Source: Methanomassiliicoccales archaeon (GTDB taxonomy: Archaea > Thermoplasmatota > Thermoplasmata > Methanomassiliicoccales > JACIVX01). From it: a DNA stretch of 64,000 bases. Numbering within the stretch: position 1 is the first letter of the stretch; each line of letters begins with the position of its first letter. Below the pieces are notes generated by a model. That model ran no database searches and was not told the DNA's origin. It was given only the letters and a program-made list of their open reading frames with translations. The stretch spans positions 1 through 64,000 of the forward strand of contig JAWCLO010000005.1 in NCBI GenBank assembly GCA_038850735.1, read 5' to 3'. Shown piece by piece: positions 8,493 to 16,725 of the stretch. The translations under genes and the position numbers were made by a program.

Positions 8493-9227
8493 TTAGAGAT
8501 TGTACTCAGAAGATACAAATTGAACCGTCGCTTCGGCATTGCTTTCGGTCAATAACCTACTACCTTTTGATGACCAATCACGTAGATCGCTAAGTCTAAA
8601 TACCTTGATGTCGACCCGACCGAGGTGTTTTTTGATGCCATTAATATGCCCCTCTCCAATGACTGCAACTACACTTCCATATCGAGCATCAGCCCTCTCG
8701 ATCCTTTCCGCCATAATCCTGTCACGGTCATCGATCAGAATTTTTTTCAGCGTTGGCAGTTCCCTTGCAAGGTAATTGAAGTATTCTTCTTCGCTCTCTT
8801 GGAATTTCTCGAGTTCTTTCTCAATTCTACCCTTCGCGACAAAAATCCCTGTTATTGCCGAAAACATAAGGGTGATTTTCTCTTTTACCGGCATCTCCCG
8901 CCAAAGCTTCTGGAACACCATCGTGGCATCCTCATCTATGAATTCTACACTTGCACCGATGTCTTTGGCCGCCTCGATGGCGGCGATCATCTCACCACCA
9001 ACCTCTCCACCGAATTCCTTGGCCATTCGCTTCTGAACCTCTGCGAGAATTCGGTATGTTATCGGGACTGCGCGAGTCGCCTCGGGATTTCGAAGTGATT
9101 CAAATCTATATGGGTCTAATTCCACACAGACTGCTGCTGGTCTTTCATGAAGAATGATCTTTCGGACCTGTGCGGCAATATCGAATACGTGCCCAACGCC
9201 GACTAGTACAATCATCGATTGTCTCAT
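8493..9227 (-). CDS. TraB/PrgY family protein
   Basis: This is a soluble 244-aa protein of the TraB family (related to bacterial PrgY and the TIKI fold). It begins with VLVGVGHVFD, the conserved GxxH near the N-terminus, followed by VCVELDPYRFESL and, near the C-terminus, VVAVIGEGHINGIKKHL, the second conserved GxGH. TIKI-fold relatives use such Glu/His residues in metal-dependent proteolysis, but activity here is inference. Unlike the longer archaeal members it has no C-terminal membrane region. It is divergent from the HAD phosphatase gene across a 48-nt gap, which must carry both promoters. Confidence 0.82.
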   Translation of the reverse strand: MRQSMIVLVGVGHVFDIAAQVRKIILHERPAAVCVELDPYRFESLRNPEATRAVPITYRILAEVQKRMAKEFGGEVGGEMIAAIEAAKDIGASVEFIDEDATMVFQKLWREMPVKEKITLMFSAITGIFVAKGRIEKELEKFQESEEEYFNYLARELPTLKKILIDDRDRIMAERIERADARYGSVVAVIGEGHINGIKKHLGRVDIKVFRLSDLRDWSSKGSRLLTESNAEATVQFVSSEYNL

Positions 9228-9275
9228 CGCGGCAAGATTTTAATAACCTTTTCATACTCGTCGTAAATTCTGGAA

Positions 9276-9947
9276 ATGAATCCTAGAAAAGTATTCGACA
9301 TCGTGGCTTTCGACATGGACGGAGTGCTCGTAGATTACCCAAGCTCATGGACGTGGATCCACAAGCATTTCGGAGTTGAGAACGAAACCGCGCTTCAAGC
9401 CTATCTAAGAGATGAGATCGATGATCTTGAATTCATGAAGAGAGATATCGCGTTATGGAAAGATCGCATAGAAAGGCTGAGCATCGATGAGCTCCGAGAC
9501 ATCCTATCCCAAATTCCGCTATCTCGCGGCATTATGGAAACTGTGATGACACTTAAAGAGAGAGGTATCAAAACTGTCATCGTTAGCGGTGGCTTGGACA
9601 TTGTCGCAGAAAGACTCAAGAATGAGTTTGGGTTCGACGACTATATTGCCAATGGAGTGAAATGCGATGAAAATGGTTTTCTTACTGGGGAGGGAATTTT
9701 GAGGGTAAAGCTAAAAAACAAGAACCACGCACTTGAGTCGATTCTCGAGAAATTTGCGGTGAGTAGGAGAAGAGCTGTTTGTATTGGTAATAGTTCTGTC
9801 GATGTGTCAATGTTTAGGGGGTGCGGTCTCTCGATTGCTTTCAATCCTGTTGATGATGTTGTTGCCAGGAATGCTCACCTCACCATCGTATCGAAGGATC
9901 TCCGTTCTATTTTACCTTATATCATCGATGTTCATTATTCGCTGTAG
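9276..9947 (+). CDS. HAD superfamily phosphatase, phosphoserine phosphatase-like
   Basis: This 223-aa HAD hydrolase has motif I DMDGVLVD (nucleophile D13, general acid D15), motif II VSGG, a lysine in KLKNKNHALE and motif IV GNSSVDVSMF. The cap region of about 60 residues after motif I and the overall layout match the SerB-like HAD-IB subgroup. The physiological substrate is not certain; phosphoserine is plausible. Its end overlaps the convergent pcm gene by 13 nt. Confidence 0.85.
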   Translation: MNPRKVFDIVAFDMDGVLVDYPSSWTWIHKHFGVENETALQAYLRDEIDDLEFMKRDIALWKDRIERLSIDELRDILSQIPLSRGIMETVMTLKERGIKTVIVSGGLDIVAERLKNEFGFDDYIANGVKCDENGFLTGEGILRVKLKNKNHALESILEKFAVSRRRAVCIGNSSVDVSMFRGCGLSIAFNPVDDVVARNAHLTIVSKDLRSILPYIIDVHYSL

Positions 9948-10588
9948 CCATACTTTCCAATCAGCGGAACAAATACGCAGCCACCAAGATTCTGCTGGAG
10001 GAAGTCGTCTCCTTTTCTTACCACAAGAATTAGATCCTGATACCAATGACCTCCTACCGGTACTAGCAATCTGCCTCCATCAGAGAGTTGCCTTTTCAGC
10101 GGTTCTGGAACGGAGGGGGCGGCTGCCGTGACACAGATCCTATCGTACGGGGCATATTGCTCGAGACCCTCAGATCCATCGCCAAGTATAACGGTAACAA
10201 CATCTTCATATCCTGCCAGTGCCAAATTCTTCCTCGCTTTTTCGGCCAGCGACTCAATTCTTTCAATTGTATAAATATGGCCATTAGGTCTTACAAGTTC
10301 TCCCATAAGGGCTGCATGGTATCCAGATCCAGCGCCGACCTCTAGAATTCTCATGCCCGATTGGATATCGAGGATCTCAAGCATAATTGCGACCATGTGA
10401 GGTGCAGATATAGTCTGGCCTTCACCAATTGATAAAGGGGTATCGTAATAAGCGCTACGTCTAATGTCTTCAGGAACGAAAAGATGACGTGGAACTTTCA
10501 TCATGGCCGTGATGACCTCAGGCTTCGTGAGATAGCCCTTATCGACTAGGATCTGTACCATCCTCTTTCTATCAGATTCATAATCCAT
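9935..10588 (-). CDS. pcm: Protein-L-isoaspartate O-methyltransferase
   Basis: This repair enzyme methylates L-isoaspartyl residues in damaged proteins using S-adenosylmethionine. GEGQTISAPHMVA (substrate loop), ILEVGAGSGYHAALMG (SAM motif I) and VTAAAPSVPEPL (post-I region) are all present in 217 aa, the usual family length. It follows the zinc-ribbon protein gene by 12 nt and appears to be the last gene of a four-gene operon beginning with the rhomboid protease. Its 3' end overlaps the convergent phosphatase gene. Confidence 0.95.
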   Translation of the reverse strand: MDYESDRKRMVQILVDKGYLTKPEVITAMMKVPRHLFVPEDIRRSAYYDTPLSIGEGQTISAPHMVAIMLEILDIQSGMRILEVGAGSGYHAALMGELVRPNGHIYTIERIESLAEKARKNLALAGYEDVVTVILGDGSEGLEQYAPYDRICVTAAAPSVPEPLKRQLSDGGRLLVPVGGHWYQDLILVVRKGDDFLQQNLGGCVFVPLIGKYGYSE

Positions 10589-10600
10589 GTCGCCAACACC

Positions 10601-11233
10601 TCAGGCATTCGTTGTCCTGACAATTTTCGCATAAATCCTGACAACATCTTGGGCTTGGCAGCTACCCTCATGCATCAGTTTGTTCCTTGTTTTGATGCTA
10701 TGCACCACAACATCGAATTTTCCAACTCTAAAGATGTCCCCGACGAAAAATTCCTCATCGGGCGGGACTTCTAACTCAGCAGGTATTGTTCGGCTACCCT
10801 TGTTAATGGAAATCTTCACCCTTACTCTGTCGAACTTCTTCGCCCAAATTGTGTCAATTTCTCTTGCAACTGCCTCCTTCATTCGCCTCTCGTGGCTCTC
10901 AATCGAAGTTACAATCACCTGGGAATCCCCTATCAACAATTCATCGCCGATCGCGATGAGTTCATCAGGACCAAGTTCGATTTCCTCTTTTCTTGATTTT
11001 CCTAGGTTGCTGATGATAATTGGAACTTTGACCGGTTTCATTTCCACATATGATGTGTTGTGAATGGTCCCACATTTCCTGCACTGGACCGTTGCCTCAA
11101 GGCTTTCTCTCTTCCCACCAATTCTTCCGCTTAACACTTCGTGCAAAGTATTTGCTCCGCAATTCGGACATTCTATATAGATGGTACTAGGCATCGTCAT
11201 TTCTATCGTATTGATCAATTCAGAATACTTCAA
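10601..11233 (-). CDS. HVO_0476-like archaeal zinc-finger protein
   Basis: This 210-aa protein starts with a zinc ribbon (ECPNCGAN, later QCRKCGTIHN) and continues with two similar all-beta segments (residues about 70-120 and 135-200), each ending with a stretch like VTSIESHERRM or VHSIKTRNKLM. The layout corresponds to the HVO_0476 family of uncharacterised archaeal proteins. Internal starts at MTMPSTIYIEC (residues 12 and 14) are equally plausible. It lies between the MBL hydrolase and pcm in the same operon. The function is unknown; nucleic acid binding is a guess from the ribbon. Confidence 0.75.
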   Translation of the reverse strand: MKYSELINTIEMTMPSTIYIECPNCGANTLHEVLSGRIGGKRESLEATVQCRKCGTIHNTSYVEMKPVKVPIIISNLGKSRKEEIELGPDELIAIGDELLIGDSQVIVTSIESHERRMKEAVAREIDTIWAKKFDRVRVKISINKGSRTIPAELEVPPDEEFFVGDIFRVGKFDVVVHSIKTRNKLMHEGSCQAQDVVRIYAKIVRTTNA

Positions 11234-11240
11234 GTTATAC

Positions 11241-11816
11241 TTATCGGTCGATAGGAAATGGTCGATCGTGACCAGGTACGACTACATTTGCAAATTCTAC
11301 AATGCGCTTCATGCTGTGCAGGGATAGAGAATAATCATAGTTTATACCCGGCGGAATCCATCTGATATAATTATCCCTTGTAGGCAATGCATCGCCCGTA
11401 ATTGCAGTCTTCGAAGATGCATTGACAAATACGCTGGCACTACCCGGGGTATGTCCTGGGGTATGCACGATTTCTACAGATGGCGAGAGTTTATGGTTTT
11501 CATCAATTACCCTGTAATGCGACGGTGGGTTTTCGGCAACATGCGCTATGAATTGGGCGTTCACAAAGAGATCGTTGTTTGAGCAGTGATCGTGATGCAG
11601 GTGTGTGATGACAACTACATCAATCTCGTCACATCTGATGCCAAGTTCTTTCAATCTTGCGAGAATCTTCTCACGATATTCGCGGCTGCTTGTATCAACG
11701 ACGATCTTGAAATTGCCGTCTTCGATAAGAGTGGAAGTCGAGTGGGCTTCCAATATACATCCACATTCTTTTCTGATCGCGCCTTCGGCGAGAACGGTGA
11801 CCGTGATATCACTCAT
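11241..11816 (-). CDS. Metallo-beta-lactamase fold hydrolase
   Basis: This 191-aa metal-dependent hydrolase carries THLHHDHCSN (HxHxDH zinc motif), VHTPGHTPGSAS (third histidine), ITGDALP (bridging Asp) and a last histidine in VVPGHDRPF. It is a compact MBL-fold enzyme without additional domains, so the substrate (glyoxalase-like, lactonase-like or other) cannot be decided. The ATG overlaps the rhomboid stop codon by 4 nt, which suggests translational coupling. Confidence 0.9.
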   Translation of the reverse strand: MSDITVTVLAEGAIRKECGCILEAHSTSTLIEDGNFKIVVDTSSREYREKILARLKELGIRCDEIDVVVITHLHHDHCSNNDLFVNAQFIAHVAENPPSHYRVIDENHKLSPSVEIVHTPGHTPGSASVFVNASSKTAITGDALPTRDNYIRWIPPGINYDYSLSLHSMKRIVEFANVVVPGHDRPFPIDR

Positions 11817-12730
11817 TCGATCTTCACTTCAAAACCGCATGAATTGCATCGAATTTTATTCTTTTGAAGCGACATCTCCGATCCGCATCTTGTGCACCTA
11901 GCTTTCCTCGCAAAATACTCGAGCCATGCCTTTCTCACGTCATCGAATCTCTCTTTTTTTATTATTGAAAGAGCGCGCATTAGCTCTTCCGTCGTTGCCA
12001 ATTCTTCCAGCGACTCAATTGATTGCGTGCTATGAAGCGCTTTTCCTATGGCCGATTCCTCTGCTTTCCTAACAGTTCCTGCCAGAATTGACGCGAGCAA
12101 GGCCCCGCCGAGAAATCCGCCGATGTGCGCCATGTATGCAACTGGCCCTGTGTCAACAAATGCCATCGCGAGTTGAATCGCAAACCAAGAACCCACAGAA
12201 AGCCACACAGGAACCTTTGGTAAGAATAGGGGGCCCAAAAACATAGGAATCTCGTCCCTAGGATATAGATAAATAAGAGCTCCCATTGCTCCAGAGATTG
12301 CACCGGAAGCTCCGATAATAAGCACGGCCGAATTCCATTGAGCCAGAGATTCAGCAAGTACACCTACGATCCCTGAGAAAAGATAAACAAGAAGAAAACG
12401 AGGCTTTCCTATTCTAGATTCGAGATGCCCTCCGATGAAAAACAAAAAGAGCATATTAAAGAAAATGTGGGCAATAGTTGAGTGGACGAACATCTGAGTG
12501 AAGAGAGTGTATAAATTTTCCATATTTGTCAAGTATGCGGGTCTAAATCCGAGCTCCAACTGCACAGGAGACACGATAAAAAAACCAAATCTCTCTAACG
12601 ATAAGATCGTGAAGAAAAAAACAATAAGGTTTCCGAGAACTAGCGAATTTGTCAGACTGGATCTTTTTGTAAGCCCGAAAATAATGAAAAAAATGATGGC
12701 GATTATCGATAATAGAGACATATAATTCAT
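11813..12730 (-). CDS. Rhomboid family intramembrane serine protease with C-terminal zinc ribbon
   Basis: This is a membrane protease with the catalytic serine in GASGAISGAMG and the catalytic histidine in AHIGGFLGGALLA, plus the family's NMLFLFFIGGHLESRIG segment. About six membrane helices fill residues 1-210, and the C-terminal cytosolic tail ends in a CxxC-x10-CxxC ribbon (CTRCGSEMSLQKNKIRCNSC). I start at the ATG at 12730 (305 aa), preceded by GAGGTG at Shine-Dalgarno distance. This is the first gene of a probable operon rhomboid-MBL-zinc protein-pcm. The zinc ribbon may recruit or sense a partner; that is inference. Confidence 0.9.
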   Translation of the reverse strand: MNYMSLLSIIAIIFFIIFGLTKRSSLTNSLVLGNLIVFFFTILSLERFGFFIVSPVQLELGFRPAYLTNMENLYTLFTQMFVHSTIAHIFFNMLFLFFIGGHLESRIGKPRFLLVYLFSGIVGVLAESLAQWNSAVLIIGASGAISGAMGALIYLYPRDEIPMFLGPLFLPKVPVWLSVGSWFAIQLAMAFVDTGPVAYMAHIGGFLGGALLASILAGTVRKAEESAIGKALHSTQSIESLEELATTEELMRALSIIKKERFDDVRKAWLEYFARKARCTRCGSEMSLQKNKIRCNSCGFEVKIE

Positions 12731-12881
12731 TGGGTCCGCACCTCTTGGGTGTAGCAAGATGCAGCATTATTTTTGTTTTGCGGGCAAATTTTGAAAGAGA
12801 AGAATTATGACGAATTTTGTAAATAAGAAAATGAACCTAAGTCTGTAGAAGAGACGATAAAATGCATTTTAAGGTGAACTC

Positions 12882-13457
12882 TTGCAAATATTGAAACATA
12901 TTATAATAAGGGAATGCCCCGGTGTCTATCCACCAAGGGAGGATACGTTTCTGCTTATCAAAGCCATCGAGGTCACGCCTGGCGAAAGACTTTTGGAAAT
13001 GGGCTGCGGTACCGGTATCGTTTCAATTCATTGTGCTGTTGCTGGTGCGGTTGTCACTGCAGTGGATATTGATAAGAAGGCGATTGAGTGTACAAAAAGA
13101 AATGCCAAATGCAATGATGTTCAGATCGATGCCGTTCATTCTGATCTGTTCTCGTCGACCAAGGGCTGCTTCGACACGATTATTTTCAACCCGCCCTACA
13201 TCCCCGCCAACGATGATGCGGACGGATCTGTCGCCTGGAACGGCGGCGAATGTGGAACCGTTGTATTAGCACGGTTCCTGCGAGAAGCCCCTAGGTTTCT
13301 TTCGGAAAAGGGTCGAATCATCGTCGTAGTCTCTTCGCTCATGAACGAAAATGAATTAAAGAAAATACTCAGCGACTTCAAAGTCGAGAGAATCGCCGAG
13401 ATGCACTTGTTCTTTGAGACCATTTCGGTACTGCAACTGCGCCCCATTCTGCATTAG
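12882..13457 (+). CDS. HemK2/Mtq2-like class I methyltransferase (release factor methylation)
   Basis: This SAM-dependent methyltransferase of 191 aa has motif I LEMGCGTGIVSIH and the catalytic FNPPYIP motif typical of enzymes that methylate glutamine or adenine nitrogen. Its short length without the bacterial PrmC N-terminal domain and the N-terminal YPPREDTFLLI element match the archaeal/eukaryotic Mtq2 group, which methylates the GGQ motif of aRF1/eRF1. The start is TTG, 5 nt after GGTGA. It is convergent with gatE, with only 4 nt between them. Confidence 0.88.
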   Translation: MQILKHIIIRECPGVYPPREDTFLLIKAIEVTPGERLLEMGCGTGIVSIHCAVAGAVVTAVDIDKKAIECTKRNAKCNDVQIDAVHSDLFSSTKGCFDTIIFNPPYIPANDDADGSVAWNGGECGTVVLARFLREAPRFLSEKGRIIVVVSSLMNENELKKILSDFKVERIAEMHLFFETISVLQLRPILH

Positions 13458-13461
13458 AATC

Positions 13462-15324
13462 TCATGAATTCATTACTTTCTCTACAGCTTTCCTTACCAG
13501 TTCGCTTGCGATCTTTCCGTCGATTTTACCGCGCAGCTGTGCCATTACCTCTCCCATCAACGGGCCAATTGCTCCATGTCCTTTTCTCTTCACGAATTCA
13601 CTGTTCGCTTCCACGAGGCTTTCTATTATAGCCATTGCTTCTTCGTTCGACATTGCTCTTAAACCGAGTTCCTCTATAGCCTGATCAAGAGTACGTCCCT
13701 TCGCAATCGTTAGCAAGATGTTGGGTAACGCTTCCTTTGCAAATCTGTTCTGATGCAACGCTCGAAAGACCTGTTTGAAGATGTCGTCGCTCAGCGAAGT
13801 AATGTTCGCTCCTTCCTTTTCAAGCTCGGGAAGCGTATTAAGAAATGTTCTCGCTACTACGTTAGCCATTCCGTACGCCAAAACAATCTCCTCAAATATC
13901 TCCTCATATCCTTCTCTCACCAGCTGCTCTGCTTGCTGTTCGTGAATCCGATACTGCAAAACAAACCTCTTGATCTTCGATGCTGGGAGTTCTGGTAAAC
14001 TATTTCGAATACGATTGAGCCGCGATGCCTCGATTACGATCGGTCTAACATCAGTCTCGGGATACATCCTAGCGGCTCCAGGTAGCGGTCTGCTGTAAGA
14101 GCTCGTACCATCATCCAACGGATCCCTTGTTTCTTCCGGCACGCCTATCAATGCATACTGGGCCCTAGCAGCAACTGCCTCTAGTATTTTCTCTGCCCTT
14201 TGAGGTATATCAACACTGATGACGAATGCATCGTCTTCATTCAACCCCAAGACGGAGCGAATTTTCAGGACGGCCGCATCATCTATGCCATAATCGGGCA
14301 ATTCATCCGAATGAAAAATACCGTCCGCCCCTCTTGACCTTGCATGCTGAGCGAGCTCGGCTCCGAGTCGCAATCGACCGTCCGCGCTTTTTAACACCCC
14401 TGCGTAACCCCTTAGAGGGAGTACGAGAGCCCTGCCGCCGGATGATATCGATGAGCGAATAATCTTCGAATTCGTTCGGCTGAGGATTTCCGTGCAATCG
14501 TAGAGTTTCAGTTCGACCTTCGGAGGGGAGCGGGATACAAGCATATCGCGGATCTCAAGGAGCATTTTCTGCCTTTCAATCTCCTTAGACACATAGATAG
14601 GCAACATCCTGAGTTCCTGTACCCCCTTTATTTCTACTCTTGCGCCACCTGGAATTGAAATATTAAGGTCCTCCCTTATCGTTCCTATGCCCCTCTTGAC
14701 TCGCTTGGTCGCCCTCAGCAAAGATCCAATTTTCTGCGCAGCTAATTTAACCTCCTCTGGCGAGTGAAGCTCTGGGCCAGTGGCAATTTCGATAAGAGGG
14801 ATTCCCAGCCTATCCAATCGATATACCACTTCGCCTTCTCCTGACTTGATTTTCCTAGCTGCATCTTCTTCGAGACAAATCGTCGGGATTGTTATTCTCC
14901 TTTCTCCAATTTCGATAAAACCATTGAGTGCAATGAGAGCTGTTCTTTGAAACCCAGTAGTGTTCGACCCATCGATCACGATTTTCCTCATGAAATGAAT
15001 TTCATCAACCGGCCTTGCGTTGAGAAGAAAAGAAACAGTAAGGGCGATGTCAACGGCATCGCTATTCGCATCATGCGGAGGCTCCTCATCAGCTTCAACA
15101 AGGCAAGACACGTCCGGAGGAAGCTGATAATGAAATTTCATATGCTTCTCAGCCTCAGCAAGAGCGGCTCGATCAATCTCCCCGAGTTCACTTTGTGATG
15201 GCCTCAAACGTCGCACGATCTCTTTTCCTTCTTCATCCACAAGACGAGATTTGCATGAACAGAAGAGCTTGTTAGTCTCGAGTTGCTGATGGATTTCCAG
15301 CCCTATTGTTGCCTGCTCAACCAC
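13462..15324 (-). CDS. gatE: Glutamyl-tRNA(Gln) amidotransferase subunit E
   Basis: GatE is the archaea-specific GatB-like subunit that, with GatD, converts Glu-tRNA(Gln) to Gln-tRNA(Gln). The protein starts VEQATIGLEIHQQLET, carries SCLVEADEEPPHDAN and the phosphorylation-domain motif HFMRKIVIDGSNTTGFQRT, has an AspRS-like insert in the middle and ends in a YqeY-like tail. I choose the GTG at 15324 (620 aa) because AAAGGAGGG stands 6 nt before it; a start 27 nt upstream would precede this site. It overlaps the gatD stop by 8 nt. Confidence 0.95.
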   Translation of the reverse strand: MVEQATIGLEIHQQLETNKLFCSCKSRLVDEEGKEIVRRLRPSQSELGEIDRAALAEAEKHMKFHYQLPPDVSCLVEADEEPPHDANSDAVDIALTVSFLLNARPVDEIHFMRKIVIDGSNTTGFQRTALIALNGFIEIGERRITIPTICLEEDAARKIKSGEGEVVYRLDRLGIPLIEIATGPELHSPEEVKLAAQKIGSLLRATKRVKRGIGTIREDLNISIPGGARVEIKGVQELRMLPIYVSKEIERQKMLLEIRDMLVSRSPPKVELKLYDCTEILSRTNSKIIRSSISSGGRALVLPLRGYAGVLKSADGRLRLGAELAQHARSRGADGIFHSDELPDYGIDDAAVLKIRSVLGLNEDDAFVISVDIPQRAEKILEAVAARAQYALIGVPEETRDPLDDGTSSYSRPLPGAARMYPETDVRPIVIEASRLNRIRNSLPELPASKIKRFVLQYRIHEQQAEQLVREGYEEIFEEIVLAYGMANVVARTFLNTLPELEKEGANITSLSDDIFKQVFRALHQNRFAKEALPNILLTIAKGRTLDQAIEELGLRAMSNEEAMAIIESLVEANSEFVKRKGHGAIGPLMGEVMAQLRGKIDGKIASELVRKAVEKVMNS

Positions 15325-16615
15325 TGAGTTCCCTCCTTTGGCAGATTTCACCCCGGAGATTCTTCTGCATCATTGCGGAGACTTCATCGTCAGACGAAGC
15401 GTTTGCGAGTACCCACATGAGCTTGACAAAGGCAGTTTCAGGAAGCATGTCTTCGCCGGGTATAACACCCGCAGCGAGAAGGTCCCGTCCAGTATCGTAG
15501 ACATTCAGGTTTACCCTACCGTAAAGGCACTGCGATGTTATCACGATCTTCGTGCCGGACTTGATTGCCTTCGCTATCGATTTGATCATGTCCGAGGAAA
15601 CGTGTCCTAAACCAGAGCCAGCAATAACGACACCTTTGTGACCAGTCAGAATTGATTCAAATTTCGAGGAGCTCATGCCTGGATAGAAATAGAGCAACGC
15701 GACCTCCTTTTCCATTTCAGGCCTCAGGACTACGCCTTCTGAGTTCTTTTTGTTGTAAGAGGTGAGATAATCGATACCACCGTCAAAATAAACCCTCGCT
15801 ATCGGAGAATCATTGATACTTTTGAAGGCATCACGTCTGCTCGCATGCATTTTCCTCACCTTGACACCCCGATGAACAAGGGCGGAGACGTCTGATGGCG
15901 ATTCGTGCATGAGCACGCATATCTCGGCGATGTCCGATTCAATTATCACACGCGCTGATGCAATTAGATTGGTGTATGCATCGGACGATGGTCGATCTGA
16001 TGATCGCTGAGCTCCTACAAGAACGACTGGCCGGGGTAGCTTCTCAAACATGAACGAAAGTGCTGCAGCCGTAAACCCCATCGTATCTGTCCCATGAGGA
16101 ATTATGCACCCCTCATATCCACTCCTTAGCTTGTCTGCTACAGCCTCTGCAAGCGCTCGCCATTTATCTACGTCAATATTCTCGCTGTAAATTGAGAATA
16201 GTACTTGAGCGTCTATGTTGCAGATTTCTGTGATTTCGGGTACGGCATTCATGAGTTCCTCCGCTGTCACGGCTGGATGAACGCCGCCTGTCCTATAATC
16301 AACGTAGCTCGCTATCGTTCCACCAGTGCCGATGACGGCGACGCTCTTCTTTTCGTTGCGACATATTTTTTTGATGATTTTTTTTCCCCTCTCAATCCCC
16401 TTCTTTAAAGAAACCACCCTTGCATCATTGGAAATCCTAACGCCAATATTGTATCCATTTTTCAGCTTTATTATAAGCGTCTCCGGATTACTGAAATCGT
16501 GATGGGGCATCAGTATCCCTTCGTATACGCGCCCTTCGATCTCGATTCTGATCTCGTCCCCCTCCTCAGCGCCCGCACGAAATAAAATGTCCCTTATGAA
16601 TTGAGAATGCGTCAT
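15317..16615 (-). CDS. gatD: Glutamyl-tRNA(Gln) amidotransferase subunit D
   Basis: GatD is the L-asparaginase-like subunit that releases ammonia from glutamine for GatE. Asparaginase motifs are intact: IGTGGTIASYVDYRTG (first catalytic Thr) and IPHGTDTMGFTAAALSF (TDT with the second Thr and Asp), preceded by the GatD-specific N-terminal beta domain of about 90 residues. The start ATG at 16615 (432 aa) follows GAGG by 7 nt. It is the first gene of the gatD-gatE pair and is preceded by the end of the giant surface protein gene on the same strand. Confidence 0.95.
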   Translation of the reverse strand: MTHSQFIRDILFRAGAEEGDEIRIEIEGRVYEGILMPHHDFSNPETLIIKLKNGYNIGVRISNDARVVSLKKGIERGKKIIKKICRNEKKSVAVIGTGGTIASYVDYRTGGVHPAVTAEELMNAVPEITEICNIDAQVLFSIYSENIDVDKWRALAEAVADKLRSGYEGCIIPHGTDTMGFTAAALSFMFEKLPRPVVLVGAQRSSDRPSSDAYTNLIASARVIIESDIAEICVLMHESPSDVSALVHRGVKVRKMHASRRDAFKSINDSPIARVYFDGGIDYLTSYNKKNSEGVVLRPEMEKEVALLYFYPGMSSSKFESILTGHKGVVIAGSGLGHVSSDMIKSIAKAIKSGTKIVITSQCLYGRVNLNVYDTGRDLLAAGVIPGEDMLPETAFVKLMWVLANASSDDEVSAMMQKNLRGEICQRRELSG

Positions 16616-16725
16616 CAACAATCCTCGCAATAAATAGCCTCTGCCTTTAACTAGTTTATGAAGTCAGAAAAAAATGCAGCGAAATAAAAAATGAGGAATG
16701 AAAGAAAAGGAAAAGGGTTTTGGAT

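Noticed and set aside
9935-9947. Overlapping 3' ends of convergent genes (also at 36491-36504) as signs of frameshift
   Set aside because: Both members of each pair are full length with intact C-termini; short convergent overlaps are common in compact archaeal genomes.
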